A stretch of 64,000 nt of DNA from JABJAG01 sp038137215 (GTDB lineage: Bacteria; Pseudomonadota; Alphaproteobacteria; UBA6615). A model generated the notes under the pieces. It was not told where the DNA came from and searched no databases. It worked only from the letters and a program-made list of their open reading frames with translations. Where the stretch lies: positions 62,001-126,000 of the forward strand of contig JAYQBG010000001.1 of assembly GCA_038137215.1 (NCBI GenBank), given 5' to 3'. Positions within the stretch are counted from its first letter, which is position 1; every line of letters begins with the position of its first letter. Shown here piece by piece: positions 45,734 through 53,750 of this stretch. The position numbers and the translations under genes are program-made.

Positions 45734-46771
45734 GTGACCGACACCCCAGATCGCGAACAGATTGCCGGGCTACTCCACAGCTCCGGGATCGCGCCCGATA
45801 TCACAGCCGACGACCTTTCGGTGCTGTCCACCAAGGGAATTTCCCACGACCACTGGCGGATCGGCGGGAGCGGCCTCGTGCTGCGCCTGCCCCGGATGAA
45901 CCAATGGGGCCTGGATGCGCGCGAAGCCCTCACCTATCAACAGACGGCGTTTCAAAGCGCCACCAGAAGCGGTCACACGCCCGATTGCCACGCAATCCTG
46001 CCGCCATCGCTTGCGCTTCCGCGCGGCGCTCTTGTCGTGGATGAAATCATCGGACGCGCACCGGAACTCCCTGTCGATCTGGCCGCCATCGCCGATGCGC
46101 TGGCCGCTCTGCACCTGATGCCCAACCCGGAACCGAATGCATTCGCACCCTTGCAGGTTCATCGAAATCCGGTGTCCTCCACCCTGCAGGTGATCGAGGA
46201 GCAGGCCGTTTTTCTGAGCCGGGCCGATATCGACCCCGACAGCGAAGCCGCCATCCGCGAAGACCTCGAATGGGCACGGACATTCGCCAGCCGTGGAGAG
46301 CCGGATTTCAGCCTCTGCTTTGTCGGCACAGACACCCATCCGGGCAATTTTCTGATCGACGAGCAGGGCAAGGCCTGGTTCGTCGATCTTGAAAAATCGC
46401 TCTACGGCGCGGCCCCGATTGATCTGGCGCACGCCACGCTGGCAACCTCGACCGGCTGGGATCCCGATTGTACCGGCATGCCCGAAAGCCTCGACGTCCA
46501 GCAATTCTACCAGCGCTATCTCGAAGCTGTCGGCCGGGACCGCGCAGCCACGCTTGGCCCTTGGCTGTTACCGCTTCGTCGCCTGACCTGGCTGCGCACC
46601 ATCACCTGGTTCGCGCGTTGGCGTGCGCAATGGTCCGATTCGGACCATGCCGCCATGCGAGACGACCGGATGGGCAAGCATGTACGCGGACATATCGAGC
46701 GATCGTTCGCGCCCGAGACGGTGGCGACCTGCCGGGAAGACTGGCTGGCGCCAAAAGCCCTGACCATCTGA
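45734..46771 (+). CDS. Aminoglycoside/choline kinase-like phosphotransferase
   Basis: A 345-aa APH-fold protein. The catalytic loop reads FVGTDTHPGNFLID: the catalytic Asp and the metal-binding Asn remain, but the Brenner His is replaced. The metal Asp is in VDLEKSLYGAAPIDLAHAT. The long N-terminal lobe (GLVLRLPRMN) fits ATP binding. The GTG at 45734 is preferred because the frame upstream belongs to moaB. It is a possible sugar or small-molecule kinase rather than resistance, because it sits in core operon context. The real substrate is unknown. Confidence 0.78.
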   Translation: MTDTPDREQIAGLLHSSGIAPDITADDLSVLSTKGISHDHWRIGGSGLVLRLPRMNQWGLDAREALTYQQTAFQSATRSGHTPDCHAILPPSLALPRGALVVDEIIGRAPELPVDLAAIADALAALHLMPNPEPNAFAPLQVHRNPVSSTLQVIEEQAVFLSRADIDPDSEAAIREDLEWARTFASRGEPDFSLCFVGTDTHPGNFLIDEQGKAWFVDLEKSLYGAAPIDLAHATLATSTGWDPDCTGMPESLDVQQFYQRYLEAVGRDRAATLGPWLLPLRRLTWLRTITWFARWRAQWSDSDHAAMRDDRMGKHVRGHIERSFAPETVATCREDWLAPKALTI

Positions 46772-46787
46772 GCGTAAAACGTCAAAA

Positions 46788-46802
46788 GTTCTTGTTTTGT
46801 TC
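46788..46802 (+). promoter_or_regulatory. Alphaproteobacterial SOS (LexA) box
   Basis: Exact GTTC-N7-GTTC (GTTC at 46788-46791 and 46799-46802, spacer TTGTTTT), the LexA operator consensus of alphaproteobacteria. It overlaps a TTGTTT -35 (46792-46797). A CATACT -10 (46815-46820) follows after 17 bases, and the predicted transcript start falls on the ATG at 46827, so LexA would block polymerase. Confidence 0.75.
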
Positions 46803-46807
46803 TCACT

Positions 46808-46827
46808 TGTGGAACATACTTTCCACA
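46808..46827. repeat. 7-bp palindrome centred on the -10 of the radical SAM gene
   Basis: Inverted repeat TGTGGAA (46808-46814) and TTCCACA (46821-46827) with the 6-base CATACT spacer forming the putative -10 hexamer. The right arm ends on the A of the start codon. It could be a second operator or an RNA hairpin. Binding protein unknown. Confidence 0.6.
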
Positions 46828-47960
46828 TGTTGAAGAACACGCAAAATCCTGCGGGACAGGCACTGCCCGACCAGCCGCGCATTGGACGCGGCGCCATCTC
46901 GAATCGCGCCGGGCGGTTTGAGCGGCTGCATGGCACCGCCATCGATGACGGTTGGCGCACCGGACAGGAAGACGATCCGCAACCCCGCCTCGATACGACG
47001 GTCACCTTCGACCAGAGCAAATCGATCATCGCCCGCAACGATTCGCCCGATATCGGGTTCGACCGTTCGATCAATCCGTATCGCGGATGCGAACATGGCT
47101 GCGTCTATTGCTTCGCGCGTCCGACCCATGCCTGGCTCGGACTCTCGCCGGGGCTGGACTTCGAGACACGGCTGTTCGCCAAGCCCGACGCCGCCGGATT
47201 GCTGGAACGCGAACTGGCCAGGCCGGGATACCAGCCGCGTCCGATTGCCATGGGCACCAACACCGACCCCTATCAGCCTGTTGAGAGGCGCCTGAAGGTC
47301 ACGCGCTCCATCCTGGAAGTGCTGGCCGCACACGAACATCCGGTTTCCATCACGACCAAGAGCGCCCTGGTCGCGCGGGACATCGATCTCCTGGCACCGA
47401 TGGCTGAAAAGGGCCTGGCCAGCGTCGCCGTGTCGGTCACCACGCTCGATGCCGACCTGGCCATGAAGATGGAGCCCCGGGCCGCCCGACCGGAACGGCG
47501 GCTGGAGACCATTCGCATGCTGGCCGCAGCCGGACTTCCGGTGACCGTCATGGCCGCACCGATGATCCCGGCGCTCAACGATCATGAACTGGAAGCGATT
47601 TTGATCCGGGCCCGCCAGGCCGGCGCCGTCCATGCGGGCTACATCCTGCTCCGCCTGCCGCTGGAGCTGAAGGACCTTTTCGGCGAATGGCTCTCGACCC
47701 ATTACCCTGATCGCAAACAACGCATACTCAGCCGACTGCGACAGATGCGGGGCGGCGAACTCTATGAGAGTCGTTTCGGATCGCGCATGCGCGGGCGCGG
47801 GCACGATGCGAAGCTGCTCGAAGAGCGGTTCCGCATCACCTTTCGTCAACAGGGATATGTCGAAGACCGTACCTTGCTGGACAGCACACGCTTCCGGAAA
47901 CCAAACCTGCAGGAAGTTCGCGACGGCCAGCTCAATTTATTCGCCGATCAAGGAAGCTGA
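46827..47960 (+). CDS. PA0069-family radical SAM protein
   Basis: 377 residues, cytoplasmic. The 4Fe-4S radical SAM motif is C88-x3-C92-x2-C95 in GCEHGCVYCF. Other features are the GTNTDPYQPVE block after it, the TKSALVARDIDLL strand-helix and APMIPALNDHE. It resembles spore photoproduct lyase-like DNA-repair radical SAM proteins (the Pseudomonas PA0069 group). No ribosome site precedes the ATG. An SOS box lies at its promoter, implying damage control. The substrate is unknown; a DNA- or nucleotide-repair role is inferred. A C-terminal LNLF end is present. Confidence 0.9.
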   Translation: MLKNTQNPAGQALPDQPRIGRGAISNRAGRFERLHGTAIDDGWRTGQEDDPQPRLDTTVTFDQSKSIIARNDSPDIGFDRSINPYRGCEHGCVYCFARPTHAWLGLSPGLDFETRLFAKPDAAGLLERELARPGYQPRPIAMGTNTDPYQPVERRLKVTRSILEVLAAHEHPVSITTKSALVARDIDLLAPMAEKGLASVAVSVTTLDADLAMKMEPRAARPERRLETIRMLAAAGLPVTVMAAPMIPALNDHELEAILIRARQAGAVHAGYILLRLPLELKDLFGEWLSTHYPDRKQRILSRLRQMRGGELYESRFGSRMRGRGHDAKLLEERFRITFRQQGYVEDRTLLDSTRFRKPNLQEVRDGQLNLFADQGS

Positions 47961-48000
47961 GCCTCGAAGGCGGCAAACTTTGTGATAGCGTGCCAGGGCA

Positions 48001-49338
48001 ATGCTTTCGAATCACGAACTCCTGCCCCTGGCCATCGTTGTGCTGGTCGCCCTGTGCTGCGGCATCCTCCTGACGCGCCTGAAACAACCGGCCGTCGTTG
48101 GCTACATCTTTGCCGGTTTCGTTCTGGGACCTTCGGGATTCGAACTCGTCGAAAATGAAGCCAGCATCGGGCTCCTCGCAGAGCTCGGCATGCTGCTGCT
48201 GCTCTATGTCATCGGCATGGAGCTGAGCCTGCGCGCTTTCCGGCGCATCTGGAAGATCGCCGTGGGGACGGTGGTTCTGCAGACCCTCGGCGCATTGTTC
48301 ATGGTCTGGCTGATCGGCGTTCAGCTCAATTGGCCGGTCACCGCCGTCATGCTGCTGGCCTTTGTGCTGGCGCTTTCCAGCACCGCGGTTGCCGTCAAGA
48401 TGCTCGAGGATATCGGCGAGTTGCGGACACGCACCGGCCGGATCACGGTGGGCATTCTGATCGCCCAGGATCTTGCGGTGGTGCCGATGATCCTGCTGGT
48501 GGATCTGGCCGCGCTCGGCGAATTCAGCGTGCTGTCGGTCGGGCGCATCGTCCTGTCTGTCGGCCTGTTGCTGGCACTGATCCTGTTTCTCAGCCGCCGC
48601 CAGCGCCTCAACATTCCGATCCTCAGCGCCACCGAAGGGCACGCCGACCTGACGCCCCTGCTCGGACTTGTGTGCTGCTTCGGTGCCGCGACGATTTCGG
48701 CGCTGCTCGGCCTGTCACCGGCATATGGTGCATTTCTGGCCGGACTGACCATCGGCAACAGCAATCTGCGGGTCGGCATGCTCGACATGGTGATGCCCAT
48801 TCAGAGCGTCCTGATGATGGTGTTCTTCCTGTCCATCGGTCTGCTCATCGATCTCTCCCTGATCTGGGACAATATCGGCATCATTCTTCTGATGCTGCTG
48901 ATCGTTACCGTGGGCAAGACCGCCATCAATCTGGCAATCTTTGCGGCCCTCCGCATTCCCTGGGCGCAGGCGCTCCTGACGGCACTGATTCTTGCCCAGG
49001 TCGGCGAATTCTCGTTCCTCCTCGGCAATGTCGGCCTTCAGCGCGGGATCATCTCCTCCGAGGAGTTCCGGATCATCCTGTCCGTCACCGCGCTGTCGCT
49101 GGTAATTTCACCGCTCTACATGAATGCGATCCGGCGGCTGCACCGTGCGGCATCCTTTCAGCGGGCTTCGATCCGGTATGTTCTACGTCTCGCCTTCGGG
49201 CGCGAGGCCGCCGGCATCCAGCGCACCTTCCGCAAGGCAGTGGATATGAAACCGGGCATCCCGTCCAGATTGCGCCGCACCAAGCCTGCCCCGACCAGAG
49301 AACCTGCCGAAAACGAGTCCGGCAGCGACCCCGGCTGA
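48001..49338 (+). CDS. CPA2-type monovalent cation/proton antiporter
   Basis: A 445-aa polytopic membrane protein (about 12 helices) of the Kef/CPA2 family. Visible are PAVVGYIFAGFVLGP and LLLYVIGMELSLRAFRRIW blocks at the start, and SSTAVAVKMLEDIG and AQDLAVVPMILLVD in the middle. KTAINLAIFAALRIPW and QVGEFSFLLGNVG occur toward the end. It lacks a C-terminal TrkA-N domain, unlike KefB/KefC, and ends in a basic, Pro-rich cytoplasmic tail. It might export K+ or Na+. Its stop overlaps the rnhB start (TGATG). Confidence 0.92.
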   Translation: MLSNHELLPLAIVVLVALCCGILLTRLKQPAVVGYIFAGFVLGPSGFELVENEASIGLLAELGMLLLLYVIGMELSLRAFRRIWKIAVGTVVLQTLGALFMVWLIGVQLNWPVTAVMLLAFVLALSSTAVAVKMLEDIGELRTRTGRITVGILIAQDLAVVPMILLVDLAALGEFSVLSVGRIVLSVGLLLALILFLSRRQRLNIPILSATEGHADLTPLLGLVCCFGAATISALLGLSPAYGAFLAGLTIGNSNLRVGMLDMVMPIQSVLMMVFFLSIGLLIDLSLIWDNIGIILLMLLIVTVGKTAINLAIFAALRIPWAQALLTALILAQVGEFSFLLGNVGLQRGIISSEEFRIILSVTALSLVISPLYMNAIRRLHRAASFQRASIRYVLRLAFGREAAGIQRTFRKAVDMKPGIPSRLRRTKPAPTREPAENESGSDPG

Positions 49339-49979
49339 TGCCCAACCCGATCGGCGATCCGGCAGATCAGCGCATCGAAGGCATTGCCGGCGTGGACGAA
49401 GCCGGACGCGGTCCCTGGGCCGGGCCGGTGACCGTCGCCGCCGCGATGCTCACGGAAGCCTCCGCCGCGCGCCTGCATGCCGCCGGGGTCAATGATTCCA
49501 AGACCCTGACACGCAAGGCGCGTGAGCGCTGTTTCGACCTGATCTGCGAAGAACAGGTCGAGGGCCGCCTCTGGCTGGCCGTCGAAACGGCCGAGGTGCC
49601 CGAGATCGATCAGTACAACATCTTGCATGCGACCATGCGGGCGATGCGCCGCGCAGTCGCAGCCCTGCCCGTCCCGCCGGACCATGTGCTGATCGACGGA
49701 AACCGGACACCCGACCTGGACTGCAGTTGCGAGGCCGTGATCGGTGGTGATGGCAAAATTCTCTCGATCGCGGCCGCCTCGATTGCTGCAAAGGTCACCC
49801 GCGACAGGCTGATGGCAAATCTCGCCATCGCGCATCCCGGCTATGGATGGGAACGGAACGCGGGCTACGGCACCGCCGAACACAGGCAGGGACTGGAAAC
49901 CCTCGGTGTGACCGAACATCACCGGCGCAGCTTCGCGCCCATACGCAAACTGCTCGAAGCACATACAACATCTCGTTAA
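49338..49979 (+). CDS. rnhB: Ribonuclease HII
   Basis: Cleaves RNA in RNA-DNA hybrids, for example misincorporated ribonucleotides. 213 aa. The GVDEAGRGPWAGPV block near residues 18-31 (catalytic D20 and E21), LIDGN, and SIAAKVTRD in the last third are the RNase HII hallmarks. The ATG overlaps the antiporter stop, so a longer upstream reading frame is not part of the gene. The following gene is the CcrM methylase, a known alphaproteobacterial arrangement. Confidence 0.96.
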   Translation: MPNPIGDPADQRIEGIAGVDEAGRGPWAGPVTVAAAMLTEASAARLHAAGVNDSKTLTRKARERCFDLICEEQVEGRLWLAVETAEVPEIDQYNILHATMRAMRRAVAALPVPPDHVLIDGNRTPDLDCSCEAVIGGDGKILSIAAASIAAKVTRDRLMANLAIAHPGYGWERNAGYGTAEHRQGLETLGVTEHHRRSFAPIRKLLEAHTTSR

Positions 49980-49985
49980 GAGACT

Positions 49986-50045
49986 GACTCCAAACACAAA
50001 ATCAGCCGACGGTGCATTTTCCGATTGACCGGGACTCGCCGATTC
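49986..50045. promoter_or_regulatory. Cluster of three GANTC sites in the ccrM leader
   Basis: GANTC occurs at 49986-49990 (GACTC), 50033-50037 (GACTC) and 50041-50045 (GATTC), all between the rnhB stop and the ccrM ATG. One copy per about 256 bases is expected by chance. CcrM methylates GANTC, so these sites could make the gene autoregulated, as in Caulobacter. Confidence 0.6.
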
Positions 50046-50061
50046 TTCATCGTCCGCGGCC

Positions 50062-51168
50062 ATGCGAACCCCTGGCCGAGTTCGCGAGGCCGCTAACGCG
50101 ACCGAGCGAAATGTAATTCTGAACGGTGACTGCATTGAGCAGCTTGCCACGCTGCCCGACGGTTGCGTGGACGTTGTCTTTGCCGACCCGCCCTATAACC
50201 TGCAGCTTGCCGGCGAACTGACCCGTCCGAACAATTCGCGCGTCGATGGCGTGGATGACGACTGGGACAAGTTCGACGACTTGCGCTCCTATGACGAGTT
50301 CACCCGTGCCTGGCTCACCGAGGCCCATCGGGCCCTGTCGGACAATGGCACAATCTGGGTCATCGGCAGCTACCACAACATCTTCCGGGTCGGTACGATC
50401 CTGCAGGATCTCGGATTCTGGATTCTCAACGATGTTGTGTGGCGCAAGTCCAACCCGATGCCGAACTTCCGGGGCCGCCGCTTCACCAATGCCCACGAGA
50501 CGATGATCTGGGCCTCAAAGAGCCAGTCCTCGAAATACACCTTCAACTACGAAGCCATGAAGGCGCTGAACGACGACCTCCAGATGCGCAGCGACTGGTT
50601 GCTGCCGATCTGCAACGGCGGCGAGCGTCTGAAGAACGAGGACGGCAAAAAGGCGCACCCGACCCAGAAGCCCGAAGCGCTGCTGCACCGTGTGGTGCTC
50701 GCCTCGACAAAGGTCGGGGACCTGATCCTCGATCCGTTTTTCGGCAGCGGGACCACAGGCGCCGTGGCCAAACAGCTCGGCCGTGATTTTATCGGGATCG
50801 AACGCGACCCGGACTACATCGAGCTGGCGACCCGGCGCATCGCTGACACGCGCCGCATTTCCGAAACGGATTTGCTCGAAACACCGTCGAAACGCGAACA
50901 GCCGCGCATTCCATTCGGCTGGCTGGTCGAACGAGGCCTGCTGCGCCCGGGCGAGAAGCTCTACGGCCCCAAACGGCGCCATGCCGCAAAGGTCCGTGCA
51001 GACGGCACCATCGTGACCTCGGACAATCGCGGGTCCATCCACAAGATGGGCGCCGAGGTACAGGGTGCACCGGCCTGCAACGGCTGGACCTTCTGGCACG
51101 TGGATATCGAGGGCAAGCTCGTCCCCATCGACGTGCTGCGTCAGAAACTGCGCGCCGAACTCAACTAG
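50062..51168 (+). CDS. ccrM: CcrM-type GANTC adenine-N6 DNA methyltransferase
   Basis: A 368-aa beta-class methylase that modifies the adenine of GANTC and paces the cell cycle in alphaproteobacteria. The catalytic DPPY is residues 42-45 and the SAM motif DPFFGSGTT starts at D224, giving the beta order (catalytic motif before SAM motif). The last roughly 100 residues (from about 265), with GLLRPGEKLYGPKRRHAAKV, form the C-terminal extension characteristic of CcrM. It is preceded by three GANTC sites. mutY lies convergently 112 bases beyond, with hairpins between. Confidence 0.97.
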   Translation: MRTPGRVREAANATERNVILNGDCIEQLATLPDGCVDVVFADPPYNLQLAGELTRPNNSRVDGVDDDWDKFDDLRSYDEFTRAWLTEAHRALSDNGTIWVIGSYHNIFRVGTILQDLGFWILNDVVWRKSNPMPNFRGRRFTNAHETMIWASKSQSSKYTFNYEAMKALNDDLQMRSDWLLPICNGGERLKNEDGKKAHPTQKPEALLHRVVLASTKVGDLILDPFFGSGTTGAVAKQLGRDFIGIERDPDYIELATRRIADTRRISETDLLETPSKREQPRIPFGWLVERGLLRPGEKLYGPKRRHAAKVRADGTIVTSDNRGSIHKMGAEVQGAPACNGWTFWHVDIEGKLVPIDVLRQKLRAELN

Positions 51169-51194
51169 CCCGACCGCATTGCCCATTCTCGGTT

Positions 51195-51265
51195 CACCCT
51201 CACCCTGATCTTGTCGAAGGGCGAGGGTGCAACCTCATACTTCGGCAAGTTCAGCATGAGGTTTT
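51195..51265. repeat. REP-like twin hairpin between ccrM and mutY
   Basis: Two consecutive hairpins. The first pairs CACCCTC (51195-51201) with GAGGGTG (51223-51229) around a TTGTCGAAGG loop. The second pairs AACCTCAT (51231-51238) with ATGAGGTT (51256-51263) around CTTCGGCAAG, followed by a T4 run. The loop sequences are reversed relatives of a CTTCGACAAGCTCAG motif common in proteobacterial extragenic repeats. It can also terminate ccrM. Confidence 0.6.
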
Positions 51266-51280
51266 CACAGTCATTTCCGG

Positions 51281-52351
51281 CTAGAAATCGCTTGTGCCTT
51301 TCCCGATATGCGCCAACGCGTGGCGCACCACCTTGCGGGTGAGTGTGGGCAAGGCGTGATCGCCGAACTGCTCCACCGGAATCCAGATGCCGCCGGCCCT
51401 GATACGCCCGTCCACCCGGGCAGCCATCACCTTCAGTTCCAGGCGCAAATGGGTGAACCCGTGTTCGACAACGCCCGGCAATTCGACCCAGTCGGCTTCG
51501 ACCGGCGCAGCCGCGCGAAACTCCTCGGCTTCTTCCCATGGTCCTGACGGCACTTCCATCATGCCGCCGAGCAGGCCGGTTTCCGGGCGGCGGCGCAACA
51601 AAACCGCGCCGTCGCGCCGGGTCATCCAGTAAGCCACTGCACGCCGCACGGGACGCTCGGGTTTGGGGGCACGGCGCGGCAGGTTTTCAGCGACCCCCAT
51701 GGCGAATGCCATGCAGTTCTCACGCCAGGGACAAATCCCGCAGGCCGGAGATCGCGGTGTACAGACCGTTGCGCCCAGATCCATGACAGCCTGAACGTAG
51801 TCCCCGGGACGTTCGGACGGGGTGAGTTGCGCGGCCAGTTCCCGAAGCACCGGTTTGGCCTCCGGCATCGGGGTTTCAATCGTGAACAACCGCGCCATCA
51901 CCCGCTCAATATTGCCATCCACTGGTGTGGCATGACGATCAAAGGCAATCGCGGCAATGGCCGCCGAGGTGTAGGGACCAATCCCCGGCAGTTCGCGCAG
52001 TTCCTCTTCGGTATCGGGGAAAACGCCGTTGTGTTCGGCCACGACAACCCGCGCACATTTGTGAAGGTTGCGGGCCCGGGCGTAGTAGCCGAGCCCGGCC
52101 CAGGCCGTCAGCACATCGTCGAGTTCACTTGCGGCCAGGTCCCGGACGGTCGGCCAGCGTTCGAGGAACTTCCGAAAATAGGGCCCGACTGCTGCCACCG
52201 TCGTCTGCTGCAGCATCACCTCGCTCAGCCAGACATGATACGGGTCTGCCCGCTCGCCCTTTTTGGACTGCGCCGGCGGCACCCGCCACGGTAGACGCCG
52301 GGCGCGGCGGTCATACCATTCCAGGATCGATGCGGGATCGGGCGGGTTCAT
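51281..52351 (-). CDS. mutY: A/G-specific adenine glycosylase
   Basis: Removes adenine mispaired with 8-oxoguanine. 356 aa. The N-terminal catalytic part has EVMLQQTTV (catalytic Glu) and a helix-hairpin-helix with ELPGIGPYTSAAI. Catalytic Asp lies in PVDGNIERVMARL, and a 4Fe-4S loop C-x6-C-x2-C-x5-C lies in CTPRSPACGICPWRENC. The C-terminal MutT-like domain recognises 8-oxoG. The ATG at 52351 is chosen over a TTG four codons upstream. A DUF721 gene lies divergently 106 bases away. Confidence 0.96.
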   Translation of the reverse strand: MNPPDPASILEWYDRRARRLPWRVPPAQSKKGERADPYHVWLSEVMLQQTTVAAVGPYFRKFLERWPTVRDLAASELDDVLTAWAGLGYYARARNLHKCARVVVAEHNGVFPDTEEELRELPGIGPYTSAAIAAIAFDRHATPVDGNIERVMARLFTIETPMPEAKPVLRELAAQLTPSERPGDYVQAVMDLGATVCTPRSPACGICPWRENCMAFAMGVAENLPRRAPKPERPVRRAVAYWMTRRDGAVLLRRRPETGLLGGMMEVPSGPWEEAEEFRAAAPVEADWVELPGVVEHGFTHLRLELKVMAARVDGRIRAGGIWIPVEQFGDHALPTLTRKVVRHALAHIGKGTSDF

Positions 52352-52457
52352 GGCTGTGTGCAACCGGATGGGCTTCGTCGTTGTCGAGAACGGAAGGGCC
52401 TTCTAACATGGCGGCGGGCCTGCGACAGCCGCAAGCCGACAGGGATACACCAGTTGC

Positions 52458-52952
52458 ATGTCGAAAAAGCGAGCCAGCGGACTGCGCGCCATCGGGGCGG
52501 AAAGCAGCAAGGCCACCAGCCCGATCCGCCGCAAGCGCGGATTCTTCGAAGCCAGTGTGTTTTCGGATTGGACAGCCATCGTCGGACCCGAACTGGGCGG
52601 GCAGTGCGTTCCCCTGCGTCTCGTGCGCGGACCGGAAGGCGAAGGCGGCACCCTGCATGTGCGAGTGACCGGGCCTCTGGCGCTTGAGCTTCAGCATCTC
52701 GAACCGCAGGTTATCGAACGGATCAACGGGTTCTATGGATTTCGGGCCATCGCGCGCCTTCGGATGCATCAGGGCCCGATTGCCACCCCGGCCAGGAAAG
52801 CCCCCCTCTCCCCTCCCAAGGCCGCACCCCAGGACCTTGCCGACCTGGAGGCACAGCTGGATTCGGTCACCGACCCGGATCTGCGGCGGGCCCTGCGGGA
52901 CCTGGGGGAGTCCGTGATTGCCCGGAAATCGCGGCAGGGTTCAGACCGCTGA
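52458..52952 (+). CDS. DUF721 (DciA-like) protein
   Basis: A 164-aa protein with the DUF721 region at about residues 30-105 (VFSDWTAIVGPELGGQCVPLRL, TLHVRVTGPLALELQHLEPQVIERINGFYGFRAIARL). The tail is Pro/Ala-rich. DciA relatives load the replicative helicase DnaB, so replication is a reasonable but unproven role. It is positioned between mutY and a DsbA-like gene, which are common neighbours of smc in alphaproteobacteria. Confidence 0.85.
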   Translation: MSKKRASGLRAIGAESSKATSPIRRKRGFFEASVFSDWTAIVGPELGGQCVPLRLVRGPEGEGGTLHVRVTGPLALELQHLEPQVIERINGFYGFRAIARLRMHQGPIATPARKAPLSPPKAAPQDLADLEAQLDSVTDPDLRRALRDLGESVIARKSRQGSDR

Positions 52953-53102
52953 TCTTCGGCCCATTGGTCTCCATTCCGTCACAATCGTCTGCCACCTTGT
53001 GTGTGACTTCCATCAAGGGTTTGGTATCAAAGCGTTTTTCCTCGCTTGTGCCACCCGATTGGAGGTTTCATAATTGGCCACATATTGTGTTTGGAGAACG
53101 TT

Positions 53103-53723
53103 GTGCACCTATATAGACGACTCGGAGCCGCTCTGGTCGGCCTGTTGGCCTTTGGGATGATCGCAAGCGCAGCGTCAGCACAGGAACCGGCTGATGTGAG
53201 TGCGATGCTGAGTGAACGGTCCGTGGGCAGTGCCGATGCGCCGGTGACGATCGTCGAGTATTTCTCTCTGACCTGCCCGCATTGTGCGATGTTCCACAAC
53301 GATACCTATGCCGATCTCAAGGAAAAATACGTCGATACCGGCAAGGTCCGCTTTGTTTACAGCGATTTCCCGCTCGACGGCGTTGCGCTGCGCGCATCGA
53401 TGATGGCGCGTTGTGTGGATGAAAGCCGGTATGCGGGCGTCATTCAGGTGTTGTTCAAGACGCAGGACAACTGGGCACGCGCGGCGGACCCGGTTGCCGC
53501 ACTGAAAAAGATCGGACAGCTTGCGGGACTCGGAGACGAAGCGTTTCAGTCCTGCCTGCAATCCGAAGCGCTGGCAAACGGCATTCTGGCCCATCGTCAG
53601 GCCGGCAGCGCGGCAGGCGTTCAAAGCACACCGTCCTTTCAGATCGAAGGGCGGATTTATCCCGGGTCTCGCTCGCTCGAGGAATTCTCTGAAATCCTCG
53701 ATCCGCTTCTGGCGTCCAACTGA
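53103..53723 (+). CDS. DsbA-family periplasmic thiol-disulfide protein
   Basis: 206 residues from the GTG at 53103, which follows a GGAG ribosome site by seven bases. The signal peptide ends near residue 26 (ASA-Q). The thioredoxin-like active site is C58-P-H-C61 (SLTCPHC). A cis-Pro loop occurs as STPSFQIEG, typical of DsbA/ScsC-type proteins. It introduces or shuffles disulfides in exported proteins. smc follows 27 bases later. Confidence 0.93.
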   Translation: MHLYRRLGAALVGLLAFGMIASAASAQEPADVSAMLSERSVGSADAPVTIVEYFSLTCPHCAMFHNDTYADLKEKYVDTGKVRFVYSDFPLDGVALRASMMARCVDESRYAGVIQVLFKTQDNWARAADPVAALKKIGQLAGLGDEAFQSCLQSEALANGILAHRQAGSAAGVQSTPSFQIEGRIYPGSRSLEEFSEILDPLLASN

Positions 53724-53750
53724 TCCGGCTTTTTTGGGGGTTACGTACCG

